Shown piece by piece: positions 33,170 to 42,555 of a stretch of DNA of 64,000 nt. Within the stretch, counting starts at the first letter, position 1; every line of letters starts with the position of its first letter. Where the stretch lies: positions 32,218 to 96,217 of the forward strand of contig JAJBVG010000079.1 in NCBI GenBank assembly GCA_020859945.1. Direction: 5' to 3'. The translations under genes and the position numbers were made by a program. The notes under the pieces are model-generated. The model saw only the letters and a list, made by a program, of their open reading frames with translations, had not been told where the DNA came from and ran no database searches. Source of the stretch: Clostridiales bacterium (lineage in GTDB: Bacteria > Bacillota > Clostridia > Oscillospirales > Oscillospiraceae).

Positions 33170-34368
33170 AGGTGTATCTGATCGGCGTGGGCATGGGCAA
33201 CCCGGACCTGCTGACGCGGGAGGCGGAGCGGGCCATCCTGGGCAGCGGACTGCTGTTGGGTGCGGAGCGGCTGCTGGCGGAATTCGCCGGGCTGGACATC
33301 CCCCGAAAGCCGCTGGTGAAGCCGGGAGACATCGCCGCCGCCCTTGCGAATTGGGACGGAGAACAGGCGTCGGTCCTGCTGTCCGGTGACATCGGCTTCT
33401 ACAGCGGGGCAAAGAGCCTCTATCCGCTGCTGGACGGGTACGAGGTGGTCAGTCTGCCCGGCGTCTCGTCCCTGTCCTACTTCTGCGCCAAATGCCATAT
33501 CCCCTGGCAGGACGTGCACTCCATCTCCTGCCACGGACGGGACGGGGGCATCGTTTCCGCCGTCCAGAGTCACGGGAAAACCTTCGCCCTCACCGGCGGG
33601 GCCTTTCGCGTGGAACAGCTCTGCCGCCAGCTGGCGGACGCGGGACTGGGCAGACTCCCCGCCTGGGCAGGGGAGTGGCTCTCCTATCCCAACGAGCGGA
33701 TTCTGCGTAGCACCGTGGCAGAACTGGCGGAGCAGCGCTTTGAAAATCTGGCGGTGCTGCTGGTGGAGAACCCCCACCCGGTACAGCCGGAGTTCCAGGC
33801 TCCCGGCCTGCCGGATGATGTCTTTCTCCGGGGCAAAGTTCCCATGACCAAGGAAGAAGTCCGCGCCCTGGTAGTGTCCAAGCTCCGGTTACGGAGCCGG
33901 GACGTGGTCTGGGACGTGGGAGCCGGTACCGGCTCCGTCTCGGTGGAGTGCGCCTTGCGCGTGCCGGAGGGGAGCGTCTGCGCCGTGGAACGGAAGCCAG
34001 AGGCGGTCAGTTTGATTCGTCAGAACCGAGATAAATTCAAGCTCTCCAACATCTATTTGACGGAGGGGAAGGCCCCAGCCTGTCTGGAGAACTTGCCCGC
34101 CCCGGACCGGGTCTTTGTGGGGGGCAGCGGCGGACAGCTGCGCGGCATCGTCGCCGCCGCGCTGGAGAAGAACGCCGCCGTGCGTATCGTCGTCTCTGCC
34201 ATCACGCTTGAGACGCTGACCGCCGCCCTGGACGTGATGAAGCAGTTCCGCTTTCAGGAGACAGAAGTGGTGCAGGTGTCCGTCTCCAGGTCTGCCCCGG
34301 TGGGCAGCTACCACATGATGAAGGCTGAAAACCCGGTCTATTTGCTTTCCATGGAGCGTCCCACATGA
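33166..34368 (+). CDS. cbiET: Fused CbiE/CbiT: cobalt-precorrin-7 C5- and -6B C15-methyltransferase
   Basis: Bifunctional enzyme of 400 residues. Residues 1 to about 200 are the SUMT-like CbiE domain (MKVYLIGVGMGNPDLLT). Residues about 205-400 are the class-I CbiT domain with SAM motif WDVGAGTGSVSVECA (249-263), which methylates C15 and decarboxylates the C12 side chain. Fusion makes it equivalent to CobL of the aerobic pathway. AAGGAGAG precedes ATG 33166. It overlaps cbiJ and cbiA by 4 bases each. Confidence 0.94.
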   Translation: MKVYLIGVGMGNPDLLTREAERAILGSGLLLGAERLLAEFAGLDIPRKPLVKPGDIAAALANWDGEQASVLLSGDIGFYSGAKSLYPLLDGYEVVSLPGVSSLSYFCAKCHIPWQDVHSISCHGRDGGIVSAVQSHGKTFALTGGAFRVEQLCRQLADAGLGRLPAWAGEWLSYPNERILRSTVAELAEQRFENLAVLLVENPHPVQPEFQAPGLPDDVFLRGKVPMTKEEVRALVVSKLRLRSRDVVWDVGAGTGSVSVECALRVPEGSVCAVERKPEAVSLIRQNRDKFKLSNIYLTEGKAPACLENLPAPDRVFVGGSGGQLRGIVAAALEKNAAVRIVVSAITLETLTAALDVMKQFRFQETEVVQVSVSRSAPVGSYHMMKAENPVYLLSMERPT

Positions 34369-35726
34369 TCCCGCGGCTGCTGATCGCTGGGACGGGCAGC
34401 GGCTGCGGCAAGACCACCTTCACCTGCGGTATTTTGCAGGCGCTGGTGAACCGGGGCCTGCGGCCTATGGCCTGTAAGAGCGGCCCGGACTACATCGACC
34501 CTATGTTCCACAGCCGGATCATCGGAGCAGAGAGCCGGAACTTAGATTTGTTCTTTTACGGGCCGGACACCACCCGCTATCTCCTGCGCCGCCATGGGGC
34601 GGGCCGGGACGTGGTGGTGATGGAAGGGGCCATGGGCTATTACGACGGCATTGCCCTGACCAGTGACGCCTCCGCCTGGGCGCTGGCCCGGGAGACCAAG
34701 ACCCCCGCCGTGTTGGTGGTGGACGGACGGGGTGGCGCGGTCTCCCTGTGTGCCACCATTTTGGGATTTTTGCAGTTCCAGCCGGAGAGCCAAATTCAGG
34801 GCGTTCTGCTGAACCGGGTCTCTCCCAGCCTGTACCCCCGGCTGAAAGAGGTTATTGAGGCGCGGTGCGGGGTGCCGGTCTATGGCTATTTGCCCAGCAT
34901 GCCCCAGTGCGCCATCGAGAGCCGCCATCTGGGACTGCTCACCGCCGATGAGGTAGCGGGGCTGCGGGAGAAAATGACCCTCCTGGCGGCTCAGGTGGAG
35001 CAAACCGTGGACCTAAACGGCCTGCTGGCCCTGGCGGGGACTGCGCCCGATGTTCCGGCGCCGCCCCCGTCTCTGCCGGAACCTGTGCCGGGAAAACCGG
35101 TTATTGCCGTGGCAAAGGACGAAGCCTTTTGCTTCGTCTATCAGGACAATTTGGAGCTGCTGGAGCAGCTGGGAGGACAACTGGTGTATTTCTCCCCCCT
35201 CCGAGACGAAAAACTGCCCCCCTGTCAGGGGCTGTACCTGCCGGGGGGCTACCCGGAGCTGTACGCCGCCTATCTCAGCAGACAGACTGGTCTCCGGGCG
35301 GAGATCCGCCGGGCCGTGGCGGGAGGGATGCCCACCGTGGCGGAGTGCGGCGGGTTCCTCTATCTGCAACAGGAGATGGAGGACGGCGAGGGAAACTACT
35401 GGCCTATGTGCGGCGCGCTGCCGGGGCGGGGGTATCGCACCCCTCGGCTCCAGCGGTTCGGCTATGTGACGCTGACCGCTGGTTGGGACAATCTGCTCTG
35501 CGGGGCGGGGGAGTCCCTCCGCGCCCACGAGTTCCACTACTGGGACAGCGACGCGCCCGGTGACGCTTTCCACGCCCAAAAGCCCCGGTCGGAACGGGGT
35601 TGGGACTGCGCCGTTGCCACGGAGACCCTTTACGCTGGATTCCCCCACCTGGCCTTTTACGCGAACCCCAGCGCGGCGGCGCGGTTCCTGTCCAAAGCCG
35701 CGGCGTACCGGAGGAAAGGAAAATGA
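34365..35726 (+). CDS. cbiA: Cobyrinate a,c-diamide synthase
   Basis: ATP- and glutamine-dependent amidation of the a and c side chains. 453 residues. The N-terminal dethiobiotin-synthetase-like ATPase domain starts with GTGSGCGKTT (9-18); the C-terminal class-I glutaminase domain has LYLPGGYPELYA and the nucleophile in AECGGFLYL. It overlaps cbiET and cobT by ATGA junctions. Confidence 0.95.
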   Translation: MIPRLLIAGTGSGCGKTTFTCGILQALVNRGLRPMACKSGPDYIDPMFHSRIIGAESRNLDLFFYGPDTTRYLLRRHGAGRDVVVMEGAMGYYDGIALTSDASAWALARETKTPAVLVVDGRGGAVSLCATILGFLQFQPESQIQGVLLNRVSPSLYPRLKEVIEARCGVPVYGYLPSMPQCAIESRHLGLLTADEVAGLREKMTLLAAQVEQTVDLNGLLALAGTAPDVPAPPPSLPEPVPGKPVIAVAKDEAFCFVYQDNLELLEQLGGQLVYFSPLRDEKLPPCQGLYLPGGYPELYAAYLSRQTGLRAEIRRAVAGGMPTVAECGGFLYLQQEMEDGEGNYWPMCGALPGRGYRTPRLQRFGYVTLTAGWDNLLCGAGESLRAHEFHYWDSDAPGDAFHAQKPRSERGWDCAVATETLYAGFPHLAFYANPSAAARFLSKAAAYRRKGK

Positions 35727-36781
35727 ACCTAAAGGAAACGTGTCAAAAAATCGAACCCCTCGATGCCGCAGCCATGGAACAGGCCCGGCGGAACTGGGAC
35801 GGCGTGGCAAAGCCCCTCCATTCCCTGGGAAAACTGGAGGATTTGCTCGTCCAAATCGCGGGCATCACCGGCAGCGCGCAGATCGACCTGAGCCGCAAGG
35901 CGGTGGTGGCACTCTGCGCCGACAACGGCGTGGTGGCCGAGGGCGTGACCCAGTGCGGCCAGGAGGTGACGGCGCTGGTGGCGGAGAGCTTCGCCAAAGG
36001 GACCACCCCGGTCTGTCGCATGGCGCAGGTGGCGGGGGCGGACATTTTGCCTGTGGACATCGGCCTTTGCCGAGCGGTGAATGAGCCAGGGGTACTGCGA
36101 TGGGCGGTGCGCCGTGGAACTGCGAACCTCGCTAATGAACCGGCCATGAGCCGGGCCGAGGCGGTACAGGCCATTGAGACGGGCATTGCTTTAGTCAAAG
36201 AGTGCAAGGACAAGGGCTATCGGCTCCTTGCCACCGGCGAGATGGGCATTGGCAACACCACCACCTCCTCCGCAGTTACGGCGGTGCTGCTGGGCGCGCC
36301 CGTGGAGCAGGTGACGGGCCGGGGAGCGGGCCTCTCCACCGCCGGGCTGGAGCGGAAACGGGCGGTGATCTCCCGCGCCATTGCCTTGCATCAGCCGGAC
36401 CCAAACGACAGCATTGACGTGCTGGCGAAGGTGGGGGGGCTGGACTTGGCAGGGATGGTTGGATTGTACCTGGGCGGCGCGGTCTACCACGTCCCCGTGG
36501 TGATGGACGGCTTCATCGCCGGGGCTGCGGCGCTGGCGGCGGTGCGGCTCTGCCCCGCCGTCCGGGATTACCTCATCCCCAGCCACCAGTCCAGCGAACC
36601 GGCGGTACAGCTGCTGATGGACGAGTTGGGCCTTTCCCCCGTTCTACGGGCGGAGATGTGTTTGGGGGAGGGCACCGGCGCGGTGGCGCTGATGCCCCTG
36701 CTGGACATGGCCCTGGCGGTCTACCGGGACACCCCCTCCTTTGGGGAGATGCACATGGAGGCGTACACGGAGCAGGTATGA
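35723..36781 (+). CDS. cobT: Nicotinate-nucleotide-dimethylbenzimidazole phosphoribosyltransferase
   Basis: Activates the lower-ligand base to its alpha-riboside phosphate. 352 residues. Motifs include DNGVVAEGVTQCG, GEMGIGNTTTSSA and the C-terminal catalytic Glu in GEGTGAVALMPLLDMA. AGGAAAGGAAA precedes ATG 35723, which overlaps the cbiA stop. No bluB or bza genes are adjacent, so the base may be scavenged or made elsewhere. Confidence 0.96.
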   Translation: MNLKETCQKIEPLDAAAMEQARRNWDGVAKPLHSLGKLEDLLVQIAGITGSAQIDLSRKAVVALCADNGVVAEGVTQCGQEVTALVAESFAKGTTPVCRMAQVAGADILPVDIGLCRAVNEPGVLRWAVRRGTANLANEPAMSRAEAVQAIETGIALVKECKDKGYRLLATGEMGIGNTTTSSAVTAVLLGAPVEQVTGRGAGLSTAGLERKRAVISRAIALHQPDPNDSIDVLAKVGGLDLAGMVGLYLGGAVYHVPVVMDGFIAGAAALAAVRLCPAVRDYLIPSHQSSEPAVQLLMDELGLSPVLRAEMCLGEGTGAVALMPLLDMALAVYRDTPSFGEMHMEAYTEQV

Positions 36782-37299
36782 TGACATTGGTTTCCGGCGG
36801 GGCGGGCAGCGGAAAATCCGCCTATGCGGAGGCGCTGATTGTCCAATCTGCCGCCGCGCCCCGCGTTTACCTGGCTACCATGCAGGCGTGGGGGGAAGAA
36901 GGCCGACAGCGGGTGGAGCGTCACCGCCGCCTCCGGGCCGGAAAGGGTTTTTTGACGGTGGAACAGCCTCTCAATTTGACAGAAGTGGAGCTTCCCCAAG
37001 GGTGCGCGGTGCTGCTGGAGGATCTGTCCAATCTGACGGCAAACGAGTGCTTTGGCGGCGTCGGGTTTACCGGGGCGGAAGAGCGCATTTTGACGGGCGT
37101 TGATTCCCTCCGCGCCCAGGCCGGGGAACTGGTGGTTGTGACCAATGAGATTTTTTCCGATGGCGTGACCTATCCCCCAGAGACAGCCCGTTATCTGGAC
37201 GTATTGGCCCAGCTGAACCGCCGACTGGCGGCACAGGCCAACCGAGTAGTGGAGGTCGCCGCCGGGATTCCAATTTTCTGGAAGGGGGAAAACTTGTGA
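36778..37299 (+). CDS. cobU: Adenosylcobinamide kinase / adenosylcobinamide-phosphate guanylyltransferase
   Basis: Bifunctional enzyme attaching GDP to adenosylcobinamide; 173 residues. It has an intact P-loop (GGAGSGKS, ending at Ser14) and the RHRRLR segment with His49, corresponding to the histidine guanylylated in the Salmonella enzyme. NEIFSDG takes the place of the usual NEVGxG motif, a mild deviation. It overlaps the cobT stop (ATGA) and the cobS start. A second, shorter CobU-like protein follows cobS. Confidence 0.9.
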   Translation: MMTLVSGGAGSGKSAYAEALIVQSAAAPRVYLATMQAWGEEGRQRVERHRRLRAGKGFLTVEQPLNLTEVELPQGCAVLLEDLSNLTANECFGGVGFTGAEERILTGVDSLRAQAGELVVVTNEIFSDGVTYPPETARYLDVLAQLNRRLAAQANRVVEVAAGIPIFWKGENL

Positions 37300-38051
37300 A
37301 CCTGTTTCGTTCGCTGACGCTGACCTTTTCCCTCTATTCCGCCATCCCCATGCCCAACGTCCGGTGGGAAGAGGAAAATATGCAGTGGGTATTTCCCTGC
37401 CTGCCGGTGGTGGGCGGGGTCATCGGCGGGGTGCTGTGGCTGTGGCTGCGGCTGACCCTGTGGCTGGAGCTGGGACAGGCGCTGACCGGCGCGGTGGCGC
37501 TGCTGCTGCCCATCGCCCTCTCCGGCGGCATCCATTTGGACGGGCTGTGTGACACCTGTGATGCCCTTGGCTCCCACCAGAGCCGGGAGCGCAAGCTGGA
37601 AATCATGAAAGATTCCCACATCGGGGCCTTCGGCGTCATTGGCTGTGCGCTATACCTGCTGCTGTTCTTCGCCGCTTGGCTGGAAGTGAATTTGACGGCT
37701 GACAATCTGGTGCTGCTGGCGGTCATCCCGGTTGTCTCCCGGAGCTGGACGGCGCTGTCTGCCGTCACCCGGAAGAACGCCCGTGGCTCCGGTCTGCTGG
37801 CCACCTTCACCGATGCTGCCGCCACCGGCTGGAACCGGCTGCTGTGCGGCCTGTGGCTAGGGGCGTGTCTGGTGTTCCTGCTGTGCTGGAGCGCTGCGGG
37901 ACGCTGGGCGGCGGCTTGCTCTGCGCTGGTGGCGCTGGTTTTTTACCATATGACCAAGCGGGAGTTCGGCGGTCTCACCGGAGACCTGGCGGGGTGCCAG
38001 CTCCAGTTGCTGGAGCTGGGGATGGTGCTGGCGGTAGCCGTGGTCGGATAA
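37296..38051 (+). CDS. cobS: Adenosylcobinamide-GDP ribazoletransferase (cobalamin synthase)
   Basis: Membrane enzyme joining adenosylcobinamide-GDP to alpha-ribazole. 251 residues with about six hydrophobic helices. The family motif GGIHLDGLCDTCDALGS, rich in acidic residues for metal binding, is followed by KLEIMKDSHIGAFG. GTG start overlapping the cobU stop. Confidence 0.95.
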   Translation: MNLFRSLTLTFSLYSAIPMPNVRWEEENMQWVFPCLPVVGGVIGGVLWLWLRLTLWLELGQALTGAVALLLPIALSGGIHLDGLCDTCDALGSHQSRERKLEIMKDSHIGAFGVIGCALYLLLFFAAWLEVNLTADNLVLLAVIPVVSRSWTALSAVTRKNARGSGLLATFTDAAATGWNRLLCGLWLGACLVFLLCWSAAGRWAAACSALVALVFYHMTKREFGGLTGDLAGCQLQLLELGMVLAVAVVG

Positions 38052-38061
38052 GGAGACAATT

Positions 38062-38430
38062 ATGCGCTTGATTATCGGCGGCGCGGGACAGGGTAAGCTG
38101 TCCTATGCCCTGCGCACTTATCACTACACCCCGGAAAATGTGGCGGAGACCTTCTCCGCCGCCTGCACCGAGCGGATTTTTGACCGCTTCCACGCCGCAG
38201 TCCGCGCCGCGCTGGAGGCGGGAGAGGACCCCCAACGTCTGACGGAGAAACTGCTGGAAGCGAACCCGGACGTTATCATCCTCTGTGACGAGGTGGGCTG
38301 CGGGGTCATTCCGGTGCAGCGGGAGGAACGGGTCTGGCGGGAGACAGTGGGCCGTCTCTGCTGTGACTTGGCGGAACAGGCAGAGAGCGTGGAGCGGGTG
38401 TTCTGCGGCCTCCCCATGCGTTTGAAATGA
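38062..38430 (+). CDS. Short CobU-like protein with degenerate P-loop
   Basis: 122 residues clearly related to CobU at both ends: MRLIIGGAGQGKLSYAL at the start, and VIILCDEVGCGVIPVQREER through VFCGLPMRLK at the end. The P-loop Ser/Thr after Lys12 is Leu13, and the middle portion with the guanylyl-accepting His motif is missing. It may be an accessory subunit, a regulator, or a kinase-only remnant. AAGGAG precedes the ATG. Its place between cobS and cobC ties it to nucleotide-loop assembly. Function is inferred only. Confidence 0.7.
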   Translation: MRLIIGGAGQGKLSYALRTYHYTPENVAETFSAACTERIFDRFHAAVRAALEAGEDPQRLTEKLLEANPDVIILCDEVGCGVIPVQREERVWRETVGRLCCDLAEQAESVERVFCGLPMRLK

Positions 38431-38439
38431 GGAAAAGAT

Positions 38440-39039
38440 ATGCGACTGTTGCTGCTGCGCCACGGGGCCACCCCTGGCAACTTGAAAAAGCAATACATCG
38501 GTTCCACCGATGAGCCGCTGGCCCCCCAGGGGGTGGAGCAGGCGAAGGAACGGGCAAAGACCCTGCCCCCGGTGGAAAAAATCTGGGGCAGCCCCATGCG
38601 CCGGGCCAGGCACACGGCGGAGCTGTTCTACCCAGATACGCCCAGGGTGTACCTGGAGGGCCTGCGGGAGATGGGCTTTGGTGACTGCGAGGGCAAGACC
38701 TGGGAGGAGATCAACGACCCCAGCATCTACGACGGCTGGTTTGTGGAGGACCCCCAGGCCGGATTTCCCGGCGGGGAGACCCTGGGGGATTTCGTCCAGC
38801 GCACCACCGACGCCCTGCAAATCGTGGCGGAGCAGGTGACGGTGGAGGGAATCTCCACCGGCGCAGTGGTGGCCCACGGCGGGGTGCTGATGGCGCTGAT
38901 GAGCCAGCACGGTGTCCCCGCCCGAAGCAACTACTTCGACTGGCAGAGTACCAACTGCGGCGGCTTCGATACGGACTTTGACCCGGAGACACTGACCCTG
39001 ACTCTCCGCGCCCAGCTGGGCGAGAACAACATATGGTGA
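38440..39039 (+). CDS. cobC: Alpha-ribazole-5'-phosphate phosphatase (histidine phosphatase family)
   Basis: Removes the 5' phosphate from alpha-ribazole phosphate (or cobalamin phosphate). 199 residues of the histidine phosphatase superfamily with the catalytic RHG motif at 7-9 (LLRHGAT), the SPMRRARHTAEL phosphate pocket and the later VVAHGG histidine. GAGGAAAAG precedes the ATG. It overlaps cbiB by 7 bases. The ribazole role is assigned from operon context; the superfamily is broad. Confidence 0.88.
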   Translation: MRLLLLRHGATPGNLKKQYIGSTDEPLAPQGVEQAKERAKTLPPVEKIWGSPMRRARHTAELFYPDTPRVYLEGLREMGFGDCEGKTWEEINDPSIYDGWFVEDPQAGFPGGETLGDFVQRTTDALQIVAEQVTVEGISTGAVVAHGGVLMALMSQHGVPARSNYFDWQSTNCGGFDTDFDPETLTLTLRAQLGENNIW

Positions 39040-40001
39040 GGCTCTCCATCCTGCTGGCCGGGTGCCTGTTGGACGCGCTGCTGGGTGACCCTTACCGGCT
39101 GCCCCACCCCATCCGGTGGATGGGGCGGCTCATCGTTTGGCTGGAAAAAGTCCTTCGTCCCCGATTCCCCAAGACGGCGCAGGGTGAGCGGGCCGGGGGA
39201 ACGGTGATGGTTTTGCTGGTGCTGACGGTCACGATTGGATGTACAGTATTTTTGCTTTACGTCTGCAAGCAGCTCTCCTTTTGGCTGTGGTGGACTGTTT
39301 CCGCCGTGATTTGCTACTATATGCTGGCGGCCCGTTCCCTGGCAGGGGAGAGCGGCAAAGTGTACCGCGCCCTGCAAACCGGCACACTGGAGGAGGCGCG
39401 GCAGGCGGTCTCCCGCATCGTGGGGCGAGACACCGCCCAGCTGGACCGGGCGGGGGTGGCCCGCGCCGCCGTGGAGACGGTGGCGGAGAACACCTCCGAC
39501 GGGGTCGTGGCCCCGCTGGTTTATATGGTCATTGGCGGCCCGGTGTGGGGCGTGGCCTATAAAGCAATCAACACCATGGACTCCATGGTAGGCTACCACA
39601 ATGAGAAGTACGAAAACTGGGGCCGTACGGCGGCAAAGCTGGACGATTTGGTGAACTTCTTCCCGGCACGGCTGGCAGGGGCGCTGATGTGCGCCGCCGC
39701 GTCCCTCTGCGGGCTGGACGGGCGGAGTGCCTGGCGGGTGTTCCGCCGGGATCGGCTGAACCATAAGTCCCCCAACTCCGCTCACACCGAGGCGGCTTGC
39801 GCCGGTGCGCTGCACCTCCAGTTGGGGGGAAACAGCTCTTATTTTGGTAAAATCGTAGAAAAACCCATCATCGGGGACGATTTGCGCCCCATTGAACCAG
39901 AGGACATCCGCCGGGCCAACCGGCTGATGGCGGTCACGGCCTGCCTGACAGCGGCGCTGGCCGGGCTGGGACTTTTGCTATGCGAGGTGCTTTTGGCTTG
40001 A
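39033..40001 (+). CDS. cbiB: Adenosylcobinamide-phosphate synthase
   Basis: Membrane enzyme attaching aminopropanol phosphate to adenosylcobyric acid. 322 residues with several membrane segments. Signatures: LLDALLGDPYRLPHPIRWMG at the N-terminus, RAAVETVAENTSDGVVAPL, and NTMDSMVGYHNEKYENWG. It ends overlapping the cobD gene by a few bases, depending on which cobD start is used. Confidence 0.95.
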   Translation: MVRLSILLAGCLLDALLGDPYRLPHPIRWMGRLIVWLEKVLRPRFPKTAQGERAGGTVMVLLVLTVTIGCTVFLLYVCKQLSFWLWWTVSAVICYYMLAARSLAGESGKVYRALQTGTLEEARQAVSRIVGRDTAQLDRAGVARAAVETVAENTSDGVVAPLVYMVIGGPVWGVAYKAINTMDSMVGYHNEKYENWGRTAAKLDDLVNFFPARLAGALMCAAASLCGLDGRSAWRVFRRDRLNHKSPNSAHTEAACAGALHLQLGGNSSYFGKIVEKPIIGDDLRPIEPEDIRRANRLMAVTACLTAALAGLGLLLCEVLLA

Positions 40002-41065
40002 AAGAAATCACCCACGGAGGAGATATTTACGCCTGGGGAGAGCGGGAAATTTTGGACTTCTCCGCCAGCCTGAATCCCCTGGGGATGCCGTCAGAGGTGG
40101 CACACGCCGCTATGGAAGGCGTTGCGGCCTCTGGCCGCTACCCCGACCCCCAGTGCCGCGCCCTGCGCCAGGCCATTGCGGAAGCGGAAGGCGTATCCCC
40201 AGCGCAAATCTTCTGCGGCAACGGGGCGGCGGAACTGCTGGACCGGCTGGCGCTGGCGCTGCGGCCCCGCCGGGCTATGATTCTGGCCCCCACCTTTGGG
40301 GAATATGAGCGTGCGCTTCTGGCAAACGGGTGTAAAGTGATTTTCCATTACGTCAAGCTGGAGCGGGATTTTGATGTGACGGAGAATTTTTTGCGGGTGC
40401 TGCGTCCCGGACTGGACCTGCTCGTTCTCTGCAACCCCAACAACCCCACTGGGCGGACGATTCCGGCCCCGCTGCTGGCGGAGATTTGCCGCCGCTGTCA
40501 GGTACAAAATACGGTGCTGGTGGTGGACGAGAGCTTTCTCTCTCTGACGGATACAGATTGCCAGACCGACCTGCGGCCCTTGCTGGCAGAGTGCCCTCGG
40601 CTGGTGCTGCTCCGGTCCCTGACCAAAAGCTACGCCATGCCCGGTCTGCGGTTGGGGTATCTGCTGTGCGGAGACCCTGCGCTGCTGGAGCGGGTGGCCC
40701 AGGCGGGGCAGCCCTGGGGGGTCTCCGTCCCCGCCCAATACGCGGGCATCGCCGCATTAAATAACCGCCCCGATTGGCCCCGGCTGGGCCGGGAGGCGGT
40801 TGCCCCTCAGCGGCGGCGGCTGACAGAAGAACTGCGAAACATGGGCTTCCGGGTGTGGGACAGCCATGCCAACTACCTGCTGTTTCATTCCTCCCAGTGG
40901 ACGGACCTACGGGAACGGCTGTTGCAGCGGGACATCCTCATTCGGGACTGCTCCGATTTCCCCGGCCTGGGGCCGGGATATTACCGCATCGCGGTGCGGA
41001 CGGAGGCAGAGGACACCCGCCTGCTCCAGGCGCTGGAGGAAGTATGTCAAGAGGGGAGAGGTTGA
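39998..41065 (+). CDS. cobD: L-threonine-O-3-phosphate decarboxylase
   Basis: PLP enzyme making aminopropanol phosphate for CbiB. About 355 residues from TTG 39998, which has GAGGTG 8 bases upstream; ATG 39980 gives 361 residues but lacks a ribosome site. Aspartate-aminotransferase fold: HGGDIYAWG and DFSASLNPLG at the N-terminus, CNPNNPTGR, and the PLP lysine in SLTKSYAMPGLRLGY. The HGG...D-SxxxNP signature separates CobD from HisC. Confidence 0.9.
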   Translation: MKEITHGGDIYAWGEREILDFSASLNPLGMPSEVAHAAMEGVAASGRYPDPQCRALRQAIAEAEGVSPAQIFCGNGAAELLDRLALALRPRRAMILAPTFGEYERALLANGCKVIFHYVKLERDFDVTENFLRVLRPGLDLLVLCNPNNPTGRTIPAPLLAEICRRCQVQNTVLVVDESFLSLTDTDCQTDLRPLLAECPRLVLLRSLTKSYAMPGLRLGYLLCGDPALLERVAQAGQPWGVSVPAQYAGIAALNNRPDWPRLGREAVAPQRRRLTEELRNMGFRVWDSHANYLLFHSSQWTDLRERLLQRDILIRDCSDFPGLGPGYYRIAVRTEAEDTRLLQALEEVCQEGRG

Positions 41066-41067
41066 CC

Positions 41068-42555
41068 ATGGCAAAACCCATCATGGTGCAGGGCACCACG
41101 TCCAATGCGGGAAAAAGCGTCCTGTGCGCGGCGCTGTGCCGCATTTTCCACCAGGACGGTCTGCGGGTGGCCCCGTTCAAGAGCCAGAACATGGCGCTGA
41201 ACTCCTACATCACCGACGAGGGACTGGAGATGGGCCGCGCCCAGGTGACCCAGGCCCAGGCCGCCGGGGTGAAACCATCTGTGCGGATGAACCCCATCCT
41301 GCTCAAGCCCACCACCGACGTTGGCTCTCAGGTCATCGTCAACGGGGTCAGCCGGGGAAATTACCCCGCGAAAGAGTATTTCCGCATGAAGCAGTCGCTG
41401 ATCCCCGACATTTTGGCGGCCTATCAGTCTCTCTCGTCGGAAAATGATGTTATCGTTCTTGAAGGGGCGGGCAGTCCGGCGGAGATCAACCTGAAACAGA
41501 ACGACATCGTCAACATGGGCCTTGCCGCGCTGGTGGATGCGCCGGTGCTGCTGGTGGCGGACATCGACCCCGGCGGGGTGTTTGCCTCCCTCTACGGCAC
41601 TGTGGCCCTGCTGGAGACAGAGGAGCGGGCCAGAATTAAAGGGCTTATTATCAACAAATTCCGGGGAGACGTGTCCATTCTGGAGCCGGGGCTGCGGCAA
41701 ATCGAAGATTTGACCGGTGTTCCGGTGGTGGGGGTGGTCCCCTACATGGACCTGGATTTGGACGACGAGGACTCCCTTGCTCAGCGGTTCCAACAGAGCG
41801 GCGAGGGCGGCCCGGTGGATATCGCCGTCATCCGCCTGCCACGGCTGTCCAACTTCACCGACTTCAACCCGCTGGCCCGGATGGAAGAAGTCTCTCTGCG
41901 GTACGTCCGCTCTGCGGCGGAGCTGGGCGCGCCGGATCTCATCATTCTGCCCGGTACAAAAAGTACCATCTCCGACCTGCGCTGGCTGAAACAAAATGGC
42001 CTTGCCGGGGCGATTTGCCGCTACGCCGAAGCGGGCGGGTCGGTCATCGGCATCTGCGGCGGCTATCAAATGCTGTGCAAAATGGTCTCTGACCCAACGT
42101 GCGCCGAATCCGGCGGCGCGGAGAAAGGGCTGGGCTTGTTGGACCAGGAGACGGTGTTTTGGGGCGAAAAGGCCCGCACACGCGTCACAGGCCGGGTGAC
42201 AAATGCCTCTGGTATTTTCGCAGCCCTGGAGGGAGAACCCTTCCAGGGGTACGAGATTCACATGGGACGGACAGAAGGCCGGGAGCCCCCCTTTGCCAAA
42301 CTGGACAGCGGGACCGCGGACGGCGCGTCCCGTGGCAACGTCTGGGGCAGCTACGTCCACAGCATTTTTGACCGTGGGGACTTCGCCGCGAAGCTAGTGA
42401 ACTGCCTGTTGGCCGCCAAGGGGCTGGAACCCACTGCCCGCAGCGGCGACTGGAGCGCCTATCAGGAGGCGCAGCTGGACAGGCTGGCCGACGCGGTCCG
42501 CGCGGCCCTGGATATGGACACGATTTATCACTTGATTGGACGGGAAAAGCCATGA
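41068..42555 (+). CDS. cbiP: Cobyric acid synthase
   Basis: Amidates the b, d, e and g side chains using glutamine and ATP. 495 residues. The N-terminal ATPase domain has MVQGTTSNAGKSVL and FKSQNMALNSYIT; the C-terminal glutaminase domain has LPGTKSTISDL and the nucleophile cysteine in GICGGYQML, with a late catalytic GSYVHSIFD histidine. GAGGGGAG precedes ATG 41068. It overlaps cbiC by 4 bases. Confidence 0.96.
   Translation: MAKPIMVQGTTSNAGKSVLCAALCRIFHQDGLRVAPFKSQNMALNSYITDEGLEMGRAQVTQAQAAGVKPSVRMNPILLKPTTDVGSQVIVNGVSRGNYPAKEYFRMKQSLIPDILAAYQSLSSENDVIVLEGAGSPAEINLKQNDIVNMGLAALVDAPVLLVADIDPGGVFASLYGTVALLETEERARIKGLIINKFRGDVSILEPGLRQIEDLTGVPVVGVVPYMDLDLDDEDSLAQRFQQSGEGGPVDIAVIRLPRLSNFTDFNPLARMEEVSLRYVRSAAELGAPDLIILPGTKSTISDLRWLKQNGLAGAICRYAEAGGSVIGICGGYQMLCKMVSDPTCAESGGAEKGLGLLDQETVFWGEKARTRVTGRVTNASGIFAALEGEPFQGYEIHMGRTEGREPPFAKLDSGTADGASRGNVWGSYVHSIFDRGDFAAKLVNCLLAAKGLEPTARSGDWSAYQEAQLDRLADAVRAALDMDTIYHLIGREKP

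Noticed and set aside
37296..38430. CobU duplication as a simple frameshifted pseudogene
   Set aside because: The short CobU-like gene has its own ribosome site, a clean frame and conserved ends, so decay of a full copy is less likely than a distinct short form.
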